Assembly (NCBI RefSeq): GCF_012847335.1 | Contig: NZ_JABBDX010000001.1 | Location: 713,270-777,269, forward strand | Reading direction: 5' to 3' | From: Psychrobacter sp. MF31 | GTDB lineage: Bacteria; Pseudomonadota; Gammaproteobacteria; Pseudomonadales; Moraxellaceae | Length of the DNA stretch: 64,000 nt | Shown here: positions 9,027-19,900 of the stretch, one piece after another | Numbering within the stretch: position 1 is the stretch's first letter | How the letters are laid out: each line of letters begins with the position of its first letter | Program-made: the position numbers and the translations under genes | Notes under the pieces: model-generated | Database searches by the model: none | What the model was told of the DNA's origin: nothing | The model's input: the letters and a program-made list of their open reading frames with translations, nothing else

Positions 9027-10199
9027 TTAAACCGTAATGGCTAAATTATCGCGGTGAACCATCACCACGCGGTCTTCTTTATTTCCAAATATTTTGTTGA
9101 ACTGCTCGGTTCGCTCACGAGCCACGCGGCGAGCGTCGTTTGAGGCAAAATTTACTTGACCAACTGCCAAACGCTTATTGGTATCTTGATGGACAATTTC
9201 CACCACATCGCCTTCATCAAAGTCGCCGCGAACTTCAACCACGCCGACCGGAAGCAAACTTTTATGATACTCAATCAAGGCTTTGGCAGCGCCTGCATCA
9301 ACAATCAAGGTCCCTGACATTCGCAAATGCGCCGCAAGCCATTGTTTTCGAGCAATCATCTTATCTTGATCGTTGGTGGTTAGGAGCGTTCCAATAGCTT
9401 CGCCGGATACCACTCGGGTGATGACATCTTCAATACCACCGCTGACGATCACTGTCGGACAGCCGCCCATAGCGGCTAAGCGACCAGCGCGAATTTTGGT
9501 CAGCATCCCGCCGCGACCAAGCTTGCCGCCCTCGCCTGCAATATCAAATAAATAATCCGCCATCGCGCGCTCTTGTCGAATCAAGCGCGCATTAGGATTT
9601 TCACGCGGATTGTCGGTGAAAACGCCTTCTTGGTCGGTTAAAATAATGTACAAATCAGCATTAACCATTGCCGCTGACATCGCGCCAAGCGTGTCGTTAT
9701 CCCCAAATTTGATCTCATCAACGGCGATGGTGTCATTTTCATTAATGACGGGCAGCACGCGCCAGTCTAAAAGCTGAGTCAGCGCACGCGCCGTATTTAA
9801 ATAGCGGCTGCGGTTGGACAGATCATCATGAGTCAGCAAAAGCTGCGAGCTTTGAATGCCGTATTGAATCAGCGCTGACCACCACGTTTCAATCAGTCCC
9901 ATTTGACCAATAGACGCGCAAGCTTGCAGCGCAGGCAAGTGCTTGGGGCGCTCCTCCAAATTCATCCGGACGACGCCTTCAGCCACCGCTCCTGAGGACA
10001 CAAGCAGCACTTCCATACCTTGATTGTGAAGCTTGGCAATTTGCTTTGCCCAGTTATAAATGGCAGTTCGATCAAGACCGCGACCGTTATTGGTCAACAA
10101 AGACGATCCGATTTTTACAATCACTCGTTTGATATTAAAGTTTCGTGATTGCTCAGTAAATCTTGCCTCGTCGGTCATTTGCTCCGAATCGACTGCCAT
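9027..10199 (-). CDS. proB: Glutamate 5-kinase
   Basis: Phosphorylates glutamate to glutamyl 5-phosphate, first step of proline synthesis and normally feedback-inhibited by proline. The amino acid kinase domain starts at VIVKIGSSLLTNN, with the VSSGAVAEG loop and INENDTI substrate segment. A PUA domain fills the C-terminal ~100 residues (GTLIVDAGAAKAL onward). 390 residues from the ATG at 10199, which has an AGGAG ribosome binding site five bases upstream; the frame opens at 10214 but that start lacks such a site. It lies downstream of obgE, a common arrangement in this group. Confidence 0.97.
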   Translation of the reverse strand: MAVDSEQMTDEARFTEQSRNFNIKRVIVKIGSSLLTNNGRGLDRTAIYNWAKQIAKLHNQGMEVLLVSSGAVAEGVVRMNLEERPKHLPALQACASIGQMGLIETWWSALIQYGIQSSQLLLTHDDLSNRSRYLNTARALTQLLDWRVLPVINENDTIAVDEIKFGDNDTLGAMSAAMVNADLYIILTDQEGVFTDNPRENPNARLIRQERAMADYLFDIAGEGGKLGRGGMLTKIRAGRLAAMGGCPTVIVSGGIEDVITRVVSGEAIGTLLTTNDQDKMIARKQWLAAHLRMSGTLIVDAGAAKALIEYHKSLLPVGVVEVRGDFDEGDVVEIVHQDTNKRLAVGQVNFASNDARRVARERTEQFNKIFGNKEDRVVMVHRDNLAITV

Positions 10200-10304
10200 A
10201 ATAACTCCTGTCACTTATCTTTCCAGTTCATAAGATGGCGTGCTTGCCCTCTTATGTTGATAATTTTGCCTTGAACTTTTAAAAACTTAGCGATTTAATA
10301 TCAA

Positions 10305-11516
<1,212 letters not shown>

Positions 11517-11550
11517 CTACTGTTTAACTCTCATTGTGATCAAAAATAAT

Positions 11551-11601
11551 CATTGCCTATGATGGCAATAACACCCGATAACCAAGCTGACTATCGGGTG
11601 T
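11551..11601 (-). terminator. Tandem hairpins downstream of gap
   Basis: On the minus strand after gap comes a 10-bp perfect stem (ACACCCGATA/TATCGGGTGT, 11-nt loop). A second stem follows at once (ATTGCC/GGCAAT, 6-nt loop) before a T-rich GATTATTTTTG tract. The pair probably terminates gap transcription upstream of obgE. The first hairpin alone has a poor T-tract. Confidence 0.5.
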
Positions 11602-11662
11602 AATTATAACCAACGCTAACTCTTAAAATAATTATCAAAACATCAAGATCAATAATTGATAA

Positions 11663-13093
11663 TTAGGCAGGAAGTTTTGCGTAATTAATTCCTGCCATTT
11701 GCGTTGCTAATCGTAACACTTGGGTGCTGTAGCCTACTTCGTTATCATACCAAATATAAACGGTCGCATGATTGTCAGTCACAATCGTTGCTTGAGCATC
11801 CACAATCCCAACGTGTTTGGTGCCCACAAAATCGGTTGATACCGCTTCGGTTGAGTCGGTATAAGCAATTTGCGACTGCCACTGATGGCTATTGGCAACG
11901 CCTTTTAAAAACTCATTTAAGCTTTCCGCGCTTTTTGGGGCGGTTTTTAAATTTAAATTTAAAATCGCTAGGCTTACGTTTGGCGTTGGGACGCGAATGG
12001 CATTTCCGGTTAATTTACCGCTTAATTCAGGAAGGGCTTTGCCAACCGCTTTTGCCGCGCCCGTACTGGTAATGACCATATTAAGCGCCGCACTACGACC
12101 ACGGCGATCGGCTTTATGGTAGTTGTCAATCAAGTTTTGGTCATTGGTAAAGGCGTGAATGGTTTCAACGTGACCATTATCAATACCAAACTCATCGTTT
12201 AACACTTTAAGCGTTGGCGTGATGGCATTGGTGGTACAACTTGCTGCGCTGACGATTTTATCATCGCCAATCGTGTTGTTATTCACCCCAAACACGACGT
12301 TTTTAATATCGCCGCTGGCAGGCGCGGTAAGCAATACTTTTTGAACGCCTTTTGATGCCAAATGCTTGCCAAGTCCTGCTTCATCTTTCCATTTGCCAGT
12401 GTTGTCAATCACAAGCGCGTTATCGATACCATAAGCGGTATAATCAATCTCGCTTGGGTCATTGGCATAAATGACTTGAACAAAACGACCATTGATGATG
12501 ATGCCGTTATTGTCTTCATCCACTTTAGCAGTGCCATTGAAGCTACCATGAATAGAGTCGCGCTCTAATAGTGAGGCGCGTTTTGCCAAATCGCCTGCCG
12601 CTGCCGGACGCACCACAATGGCTTTTAGCTGCAAGCCACGCGAGGTTGAGGCTTGCGACAATAGCAATCGGGTTAAGATTCGACCAATGCGACCAAAGCC
12701 GTAAAGCACGACGTCAGTTGCGCCGTTTTGAGCACCATTTTTATCAAGGCTTGCTAGCGCATCATTAATATCCGCTTGGTTTGCGATTAATTGACCGGCA
12801 TCAATACTTGCTGACTGGACTCCTGAATCTTGAATGGCACGAACCATAGCGATGGTGTCATCAATATTGATAGCGCTTGCGCCTGATTGACGCGTTGCTG
12901 CTTTTTGATGCAATGCCAACACTTGATTGACCGACGCTGAATCGATCGCTTCGCCAAAAAGCGTGACTTGAACGTCATTGTCATTATAAAGCTTGTTTAA
13001 CAGCCCCATCAATTCGATGGCTTTTTGCTCTTGGCTATTGTAATTGGTTAAATGGTTTTGATGTAATTGACGCAAAGATTCAGCTTGACTCAC
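11663..13093 (-). CDS. gap: Glyceraldehyde-3-phosphate dehydrogenase, long form
   Basis: NAD(P)-dependent oxidative phosphorylation of glyceraldehyde 3-phosphate in glycolysis or gluconeogenesis. The dinucleotide-binding GFGRIGR is at about 132-138 and the catalytic Cys is in SAASCTTNAI (about 286). Ordinary GAPDH has about 330 residues; this one has about 476. The extra ~125 N-terminal residues form a helical-looking domain of unknown role, a long form I recall from other gammaproteobacteria. The GTG start at 13093 is chosen because AAGGA lies eight bases upstream. The ATG at 13102 overlaps that site, and the frame continuing to 13198 is AT-rich and unlikely to be translated. Confidence 0.93.
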   Translation of the reverse strand: MSQAESLRQLHQNHLTNYNSQEQKAIELMGLLNKLYNDNDVQVTLFGEAIDSASVNQVLALHQKAATRQSGASAINIDDTIAMVRAIQDSGVQSASIDAGQLIANQADINDALASLDKNGAQNGATDVVLYGFGRIGRILTRLLLSQASTSRGLQLKAIVVRPAAAGDLAKRASLLERDSIHGSFNGTAKVDEDNNGIIINGRFVQVIYANDPSEIDYTAYGIDNALVIDNTGKWKDEAGLGKHLASKGVQKVLLTAPASGDIKNVVFGVNNNTIGDDKIVSAASCTTNAITPTLKVLNDEFGIDNGHVETIHAFTNDQNLIDNYHKADRRGRSAALNMVITSTGAAKAVGKALPELSGKLTGNAIRVPTPNVSLAILNLNLKTAPKSAESLNEFLKGVANSHQWQSQIAYTDSTEAVSTDFVGTKHVGIVDAQATIVTDNHATVYIWYDNEVGYSTQVLRLATQMAGINYAKLPA

Positions 13094-13282
13094 AAGAAAC
13101 ATCCTTATAATAAAAAAGTTATGATGTGATAAAAGAATGGCGGTAATAATGAGATGGTGGTCACAAGAATAAGTAGTGCAACCGCAATCGATTTGCAAAT
13201 AAACTAGATTTTAGCGTAAATCATCGTAATTAGCCAGTTAAAAGCTGCAATAGTTGCCACCCTTCACTTAAGATTAATCTAA

Positions 13283-13314
13283 AAAATCAGGCAACGATGT
13301 CGCTGCCTGATTTT
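13283..13314 (-). terminator. Intrinsic terminator of lipocalin gene
   Basis: An 11-bp stem AAAATCAGGCA/TGCCTGATTTT with a 10-nt loop, followed on the minus strand by T-rich sequence. It lies 68 bp after the lipocalin-fusion stop codon. Confidence 0.75.
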
Positions 13315-13381
13315 GTTGATAAGGTTTTGTTATTGGCTTTAGTTCATACAAAATGGTGATGAAAAACTAATTTAATATACC

Positions 13382-14971
13382 TTAAGGCGCAAGTTTCACT
13401 GTTTGCCCAGACTGCGGCGTTAAGGTAAAGTTGGTCAAATCATAACCTTGCTGCTGAGCAATTTGGCGATATTTGGTATAAGTCTGCTGACTGATATTAG
13501 GCGAGCGCGCCAGTAACCAAAGGTATTTTTTATTAGGCGTTCCAACCAGCGCGGTTTGATAGTTGTCATCACGCGCCAGTACCCAATAATCGGCGCGACC
13601 TACCGGAATCCAGCGGATCCATGAGGGCAAAAAGGTCACTTTCAGCTTGCTTCCTGAGTCATCAACTGGCTTGGCTTGACCGTTTGCTGCCATCATTTTG
13701 CCATCACTTTTGGCGCATTGATTTAAAACATGGATACTGCCATCGTCGTTGGGCGTATAAGTGGCGGTAACGTCGCCTTGGCATTTTTTCTGAAACGACA
13801 TTGGAAGTCGACCAATTTCAAACCAAGTCCCCGAATACTGTTGCAAATCAACCTTTTCTACGCTGGTTGGGGTTGATGCAGATTGATAAATGATGTCATT
13901 AGGCTGAGTGCTCACCGCTGCCGAAGCGTTAGTTGCATTAGCGGCGCTATTGGCAGGTAAGTTTGGCGTTGCGGCATAAGCCGTAAAGGCAGCAAGCGGA
14001 ATAATAATGGCTAAGGCTATCAAAGTATGCTTCATCAAACTGTTCATAAATACTCGCTCAGGAAGGGCTGCTACTGGCTCTAGCGCTTGGGGTTCAGGTT
14101 TTTTAGCCAAAATCACAGCATCATGTTTAAAGGATTTGGGTTGATTAAAATTATGGTTAATATTATTTTTATAATGAGTACCGTCAAGATTAAGCCCTTG
14201 ATCCACCGGCTTTTGATAAGCCGCTTTTTTATAAGCAAAAACGACATTATCAAATTCTGTAGTCACCGTTTCATCCGCTGGCATTAATTCTGCTGATGAA
14301 ACATTGCTGCTCTTGCTACTTTTATCACTACTTTCAAATTCATTATCGCTGATATTTAAATGAGAAATTTGGCTTTCAATCAACGGTAAAGTTGCTGATT
14401 CGATTTTTTCTTCAAATACTGGTTCTATAGTTACCGATTCTATGTCGTCGCTATTTTCAAAATCATTAATTTTAGTATCATTAACTTCAGTGTCATTAAC
14501 ATCATAATCTAGCGCCGATTGCAAAGCTGCTTCATCAAGTTGCTGAATGTCTTCCATCGAGGTGATTTCAGCAATTTTTTCATCTGCAAAGTCTTTATCA
14601 GCAAACAACGTTGACCGCTGAAACTTAGTATTTCCCGCTGGTTTTTTATAGCCAAAGCTGATGATCGTTGCGCCATTTTGGTCATCGTTTTGATCTTTAT
14701 TTTTTAAAGACGAGCTTTCTAAAAATGCGCTATGTTGGTCTTTATTTTTTTCGGCATCAGCATCAACGATTAATTGCTGATGGTTGCGCTGATAAGCTGC
14801 CATTAACTCGTGAACTTCTTGCTCATAGCTTGAATCATTGGAAGCTGAGCGGTCACGAGTCAAATAGCGGCTTCGCGCCAAATAGGAATTTGGTGGCGTA
14901 GCAGGCATCGACTGAGAACCAGCTTCCTGTGAGTCAGACCATGCTGACCACGGTAACTTATTGGTTGTCAT
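13382..14971 (-). CDS. Lipocalin (Blc-like) with long acidic N-terminal region
   Basis: The C-terminal ~160 residues are a bacterial Blc-type lipocalin: VDLQQYSGTWFEIGRLPMSF, the CQGDVTATYT strand and YWVLARDDNYQTALVGTP, all diagnostic of outer-membrane-associated lipocalins that bind lipids. Before it lies a hydrophobic segment, MKHTLIALAIIIPLAAFTAYA, that looks exactly like a signal peptide with an AYA cleavage site. Unusually it sits at about residue 310 of the frame, not at its start. The preceding ~300 residues are Asp, Glu, Asn and Ser rich and low in complexity, with repeated NDT/NDF units. Either this is a single-pass protein with a cytoplasmic acidic domain, or the lipocalin starts at an internal ATG (14047 or 14035) and the upstream part is fused or separate. 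Neither internal ATG has a strong ribosome binding site; 14971 has GGTG. Confidence 0.8.
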   Translation of the reverse strand: MTTNKLPWSAWSDSQEAGSQSMPATPPNSYLARSRYLTRDRSASNDSSYEQEVHELMAAYQRNHQQLIVDADAEKNKDQHSAFLESSSLKNKDQNDDQNGATIISFGYKKPAGNTKFQRSTLFADKDFADEKIAEITSMEDIQQLDEAALQSALDYDVNDTEVNDTKINDFENSDDIESVTIEPVFEEKIESATLPLIESQISHLNISDNEFESSDKSSKSSNVSSAELMPADETVTTEFDNVVFAYKKAAYQKPVDQGLNLDGTHYKNNINHNFNQPKSFKHDAVILAKKPEPQALEPVAALPERVFMNSLMKHTLIALAIIIPLAAFTAYAATPNLPANSAANATNASAAVSTQPNDIIYQSASTPTSVEKVDLQQYSGTWFEIGRLPMSFQKKCQGDVTATYTPNDDGSIHVLNQCAKSDGKMMAANGQAKPVDDSGSKLKVTFLPSWIRWIPVGRADYWVLARDDNYQTALVGTPNKKYLWLLARSPNISQQTYTKYRQIAQQQGYDLTNFTLTPQSGQTVKLAP

Positions 14972-15284
14972 AATCACACCACACTGGTTATCAAAAATTG
15001 GTTTGGGTCACCTAAAATATAAATAAAGTGTCGCGGCTTAACATTGGGTTTAAGACAGTGGTTTTAGGCAAACCTATCAAAAATAATCGCCTTTTGACAC
15101 TCTATTAATTCATATTTTATGATAGGGATGAGGAGGTGAATAAAACAGTGTGGCAATGTAGGAAAACGCAACGGTTTGTAAGCGAATTGGGCTTTATTCA
15201 CCATTTAGAATACATTGTAAATGCTTTGTAATTGCGGCTAACCATGTGATTTATTTTGTTTGCTTTTTTAAATGATAGCCGTGC
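14972..15284. other. Gap upstream of the lipocalin-fusion gene
   Basis: About 310 bp without a recognised gene. The one notable feature is a perfect AGGAGGTGA ribosome-binding sequence on the plus strand at 15131-15139, followed by a 27-codon frame (GTG at 15148 to TAA at 15231) starting MWQCRKTQRF. No homolog is recognised and it may be chance. The promoter of the lipocalin gene presumably lies here too, but no clear -35/-10 pair was seen. Confidence 0.35.
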
Positions 15285-16391
15285 TTAATTAACTTTTTCT
15301 AAAAACTGACGAATACCAGCGACACTGATTGCGCCAAAAGATTGTGCCTCAGCTAAGTCATTTGGGGCTACCCCGCCAAGCGCAATCACAGGAACATCGG
15401 CAAGCTTAGCCAGTTCTGACCAATCCTTCCAACCAAGCGCCGGCTGATCGGGATGAGATTTAGTGGGTAAAACAGGGGCTAATAAGATCGCCATCACCGG
15501 CGGCAGCAGCTGAGACACTCTTAATTTTGCAAGTTGATTGGCAGCTTGAATACTTGTTTTGTCGTGACAGCTGACGATTAGCGGTAAATTAAAATCGCTG
15601 AGGTTAAAGTAGTTATGATGTTCGTTTACATCGTAAGCTAGCAGCTCCGATTGTGATAAATGACCCGCTATAATTTGAGCATTCAGCTTGCAATGCTTGC
15701 GTAGTGATTGGGCAATCGATAATGGTAACACCGCTTGAATATCGGGGCGTTTTGTTAATAATTGCTCAGCCAGTGCTAATGACAATGCCAAATCTTTTCC
15801 CGCCAGCTCAGCTTTAGGACGAAGATAACCCCAAGCATGTTTAGGAAGCGCGTTATTGTGATAATCAAGCCATGACTGAGCAGGATCAGGATCATGGCTA
15901 AATTCAGATAAGGGCAAGGTGATCACCAACTGAGTTGGCAAGCTTAGCCAAGATAAAATGGTAATATTTGCTTCTGGAAGTGGAAATTTTTTAGCAAGCA
16001 GTTCAGGTTTAGTTGCCCAAATCAGCGGCTGATTTTCAAGACCAAGCGTTTTTCTGTGGTATTTAGCAAATTGCTCAGCACTTAAAGAAATCTGATAAAC
16101 GTGAAGACAAACGCTTTTATCACCATAATCGTGCTCGATGTTGCCAAGTTTTAGCGCATAATTTTGGCGGATATCCATCCCCGTTTCCTCGCTGACTTCG
16201 CGGATCAGCGCTTGATGAGGCGTTTCATCCGTATCAACTTTACCGCCAACAAATTCAAAACGCTCCCCTTGATGCTGCTTGGCACTGCGATAACCCAGTA
16301 AAAATTGATCTTGATAATAAATCACGGCAACTGCCACATGGATGGTTTTATGAACGTTTGTTTTATGAACATTTGAAGAAGCGCTTGTCAT
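15285..16391 (-). CDS. Nudix hydrolase fused to thiamine-phosphate-synthase-like domain
   Basis: N-terminal MutT-like Nudix domain with a complete Nudix box at about 49-72 (GGKVDTDETPHQAL, then REVSEETGMD), predicted to hydrolyse oxidised nucleotides such as 8-oxo-dGTP. The C-terminal ~180 residues resemble the TenI/ThiE barrel (LLAPVLPTKSHPDQPALGW and VPVIALGGV, the phosphate-binding end). This MutT-TenI fusion is known in gammaproteobacteria; the role of the second domain is unclear, and no thiamine genes or TPP riboswitch lie nearby. 368 residues. The ribosome binding site AGGAA precedes the ATG. It is divergent from hemP. Confidence 0.88.
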   Translation of the reverse strand: MTSASSNVHKTNVHKTIHVAVAVIYYQDQFLLGYRSAKQHQGERFEFVGGKVDTDETPHQALIREVSEETGMDIRQNYALKLGNIEHDYGDKSVCLHVYQISLSAEQFAKYHRKTLGLENQPLIWATKPELLAKKFPLPEANITILSWLSLPTQLVITLPLSEFSHDPDPAQSWLDYHNNALPKHAWGYLRPKAELAGKDLALSLALAEQLLTKRPDIQAVLPLSIAQSLRKHCKLNAQIIAGHLSQSELLAYDVNEHHNYFNLSDFNLPLIVSCHDKTSIQAANQLAKLRVSQLLPPVMAILLAPVLPTKSHPDQPALGWKDWSELAKLADVPVIALGGVAPNDLAEAQSFGAISVAGIRQFLEKVN

Positions 16392-16526
16392 TAAAATTCC
16401 TATGAAAAAGGATTAAAAAAGAATAACTCATCACTATAAAACGAATGATAAATAGTTATGAAAAAAATTCCTGCTAACTAATTCACATAAGTTTACATAA
16501 ATTAGGAAAAAATTTTTATTGAATGC

Positions 16527-16565
16527 TTGCAATTTAATAATTTACAAATGATAATGGTTATCGTT
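16527..16565 (+). promoter_or_regulatory. hemP promoter overlapped by Fur box
   Basis: A TTGCAA -35 (16527-16532), 17-bp spacer and GATAAT -10 (16550-16555) precede hemP. The sequence TGATAATGGTTATCG at 16549-16563 matches the Fur 7-1-7 consensus at 12 of 14 positions and covers the -10 element. This predicts iron-dependent repression. Confidence 0.75.
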
Positions 16566-16659
16566 AACTTAACGAAGTCAGTGCAGCTTCACTCACGCTA
16601 GGCGCTGATGACTTACAACGATTCATCCCCAGCCACATTATTTTTTAAAGGAATTCATC

Positions 16660-16824
16660 ATGAGCATGGTTATCTCACGCTACTTAAACTGCCGCGAAAA
16701 TCGTCTGCCAACACTGCAATCTCAGCATCTGTTTGCCTTAACCAAAGAAGTCCGAATTGAGCACGAAGGCGAAGAATATCGCTTGCGATTGACCCGAAAT
16801 AACCGCTTAATTTTAACCAAATAA
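16660..16824 (+). CDS. hemP: Hemin uptake protein HemP
   Basis: Small cytoplasmic protein of 54 residues whose C-terminal half, VRIEHEGEEYRLRLTRNNR followed by LILTK, is the HemP family signature. HemP proteins accompany haem-uptake systems; in some bacteria they act as regulators of haem receptor expression. Ribosome binding site AAAGGA lies seven bases before the ATG. The gene is alone: no TonB-dependent receptor or ABC haem transporter follows, and a terminator comes within 35 bp. A Fur box overlies its promoter. Confidence 0.9.
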   Translation: MSMVISRYLNCRENRLPTLQSQHLFALTKEVRIEHEGEEYRLRLTRNNRLILTK

Positions 16825-16856
16825 TTGCTTAATTAAAAAAATGACAATAACAAAAT

Positions 16857-16884
16857 AAAAACGCCTTAAATAAGGCGTTTTTTT
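16857..16884. terminator. Bidirectional terminator between hemP and tamB
   Basis: A 9-bp stem AACGCCTTA/TAAGGCGTT with a 2-nt loop, flanked by A-rich sequence on the left and seven T on the right. It serves hemP on the plus strand and tamB, which ends at 16906, on the minus strand. Confidence 0.85.
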
Positions 16885-16905
16885 ATAACCGCTAATTTTT
16901 TAACC

Positions 16906-19900
16906 TTAAAACTGCCAGCTATAAACCACATCAACGGCGTTTTCAGCGGCAGAGGTGGCTTCAACATAAATCCGCCGCGTAAGCTGATAGCGAATCGATA
17001 AGCTGTTTTGCGCATTAAACACACCAACGCCGTAGCGAATGTAAAGATCAGGGGTAACATAGCCAGTCACGTTGACATTGGTATCCTCGCTATTTCCTGA
17101 GGCATCCACCGTGAGGCTCTGAAGCCCGAAAGCTTGCCCAATTTGGTTGGTCAGGCTGCGCGTCCCACTTAACCCAAAGCTTAATCCTGCTGCCGCTAAG
17201 TTATTGGTGACTTCAGATTTAAAGCCTTGCTCACTGATTTGGGTGGCGCTCTTATTGTCAATGCGACCGGTGACCAGCGCATTCATCGCTTGCTGCTGAG
17301 TGAGACCGGCATTGTTAAAGACGACGATATTCGGGCTTTCCGTACTGCCTTTAACGCGAAGTCCGACCGTTTTGCCGCTGATGTTTTTGACCGCCTCGAT
17401 ACTTAAGTTTGGCTTCATCACATCGCCATTAAAGCGAACTTGACCGTAATTGAGCTCCAAACTTTGCCCAAAGATATTCACATTGGTTCGCCGCGACACT
17501 TGAATGACGCCTTTAGCACGCATCACGCCTTGACCGCGCTGGGTGACGTTAAGCGCCCCTGCCAACGGGATGACCGCACCAAAACCACGAAAGTTAATGT
17601 CATCGCCCAAATCAACGCCAATATCTGCGTTGATCGACCACGGCTTAGTGACTTTTAATACCTCATCAATATTGCCAATTAACCGGCGATCAAGCACCAC
17701 CGCATCTTCAGTTTGGGTAATGATATCTTCACTGGCCTCAGGCGGTCGAATGGTTGCTGAGGGTACGCTCACCGCGCCTTCAATATTGACATAACGATCA
17801 GCAGGTCGAACAATGATGTCAATATCAGGGTTGACTTCAGCCAATAATAACGGCGGCTGAGTGAGCACCAAGCGCTCGCCTTCAACGCTCAATTTTGCTT
17901 GCAGTTTTTGTTGCCAGTTGACGCTGCCTTTTAGTGTTCCGGTTCCTGTGCCACTGTTAAACTTACCATCAATCACCGCATCAGTGCCGCGAACTTTGGC
18001 GGTGGCATTGACTTTGGTTAAATTGATCGGCAAATCAAGCATGGCAACGCGACCATTTGCCAATTTGACATCACCATAAAACTGCGGCTTGGTTAAGCTG
18101 CCACCAAGACCGCCTGCCATAGTGATGTTGCCCTCAAGCACGCGCATTCCAGGGAAGAAGGGTTTAAACACCGCTAAGTTCAGCTCATTGAGTACCAACG
18201 CCCCTGAAATCGGCTTGTTCGGTTTGTAAGGATCAACGATAACCTCAGCATAACCGCGAGCGCCGCGACCAGTATTGATGTCTGAGCGCAGCTTTAAGCC
18301 GCCCGGAACGGACATGGCAATGAGGGAGACGCGCTGATACGGCAACGTGATCGGTTCTGCGTCGCCATCTTGAATGAGACCAATTTTGCCATTGTCAGAA
18401 TATAGCGTGGTGTTGATCGAAGGCGCTTGACCTTTTTTCCAGCCAATTACCGCGCGACCATTGATCTTGCCATGCCAATCAATGTCTTTAGGTAAAAAGA
18501 CGGCAAACAATGACGTATCTAATTTTTGAACGGCTAAATTGACTTGACCTTGTGAGGCGGAGGCAATCAGGTTTTCGCGAAGGCAAAGCTTTCCAGACTG
18601 GTCTTCAGCTTGCCAGCAGTGGGCGGCAAGATTGACTTTCAAGTCGGTGGTTTTGCCTTTATTGGTATTGGGCAAATTGACAATCAATTGCGCCGGTTGC
18701 AGCTGATCGAGCGTGGCATATTTGGATTTTAATTGACCATTGCCAATCGCGCCTGACCAAGTAAGCGTATTGCGGTCAAAGCCGCCTTTTAGCCGCGCCA
18801 TCACATCAAGCTGCTCATTTGCCACATCAAGGTTGACCACATGCGAGCGCTCAGTACCATCAAAGCTGACATCCAGCTTGTTAAAGCTTTGATTGGAAAC
18901 GTCTAGCCCTTCAGCGTGAATAATCAGCTGGCTTGGACTGTTGGCTAAATTGACGATTTTGCCACGGATTTGACCTTGACGTAGAATCAATCCGGGAAAT
19001 GAGAGGCGCTCACCCACCAGATCGATATAAAGCGTTGGCAAGGCTTGACCCGCTGGCTGCAAAAGCGTGACGCCGCCAGTGACTTTACCACCAAGCTTGG
19101 GTGACAGCTGATCTAGGCTTGTGATATTGATATTGGCTTGTAAATTTTTGGCATTGCCATTGGCAGTTAAGTAGTTGTTGCCCCAGCGAATGACCAAATT
19201 ATCGGCATTTAATTGCTCAATTAAGCGATTCACTTGTTGATATTGCGCTGCTGCTTCTTGCGCTTGCAGCTTTTTAAAGTAGCCGGCGATATCTTCAGGC
19301 AAGTGCAATTTGGCGGATAAACTGCCTTTTGCCGATAAATTTTGACCTTTAATCGTGCCATTTAAATTCAGGTTATTTAGATGAATGACTTGCTGATTTT
19401 TACCCCAGCGACCGTCGCTGTTGACCGATCCTGTGATCACACTTGGGGTATCTTTTAAAAAGTAGCCCAAGTTAAAGCGATCCATGGTGGCTTTGATGTT
19501 CCAAGCAATGCCATCTTGCAAATTGACCGTACCGCTGGCGTCAATGCTTCCTGCCGCGCCTTTATGCGATAAGCGCTCGATGGTGATCTTTTTGGTATCG
19601 CCTGCTGCTTTGATTTGCAGCTTGCCCGCTGGAAGCTGTTTGGCATCCAAAACACCATCAAAGTCCACGGCAAAGCGTTGCAAACTGCCCGCCGATTTAC
19701 TATTTTTGGGCGCCGATTGCCACTCGCCGCTCGTCACCAAATCGCCTGAAATTATCGCGGCATTATTGGAAACAAAATAGCCCAAATTAAACTTGTCAAA
19801 ATGCCCCGTCACATTCCAGCCAATATTTCGGCGCAAATCGATCACGCCTTTGGCTTGAACGGCGCCCGCTTCACCCGCGTAATTGAGCTTACGAACGCTA

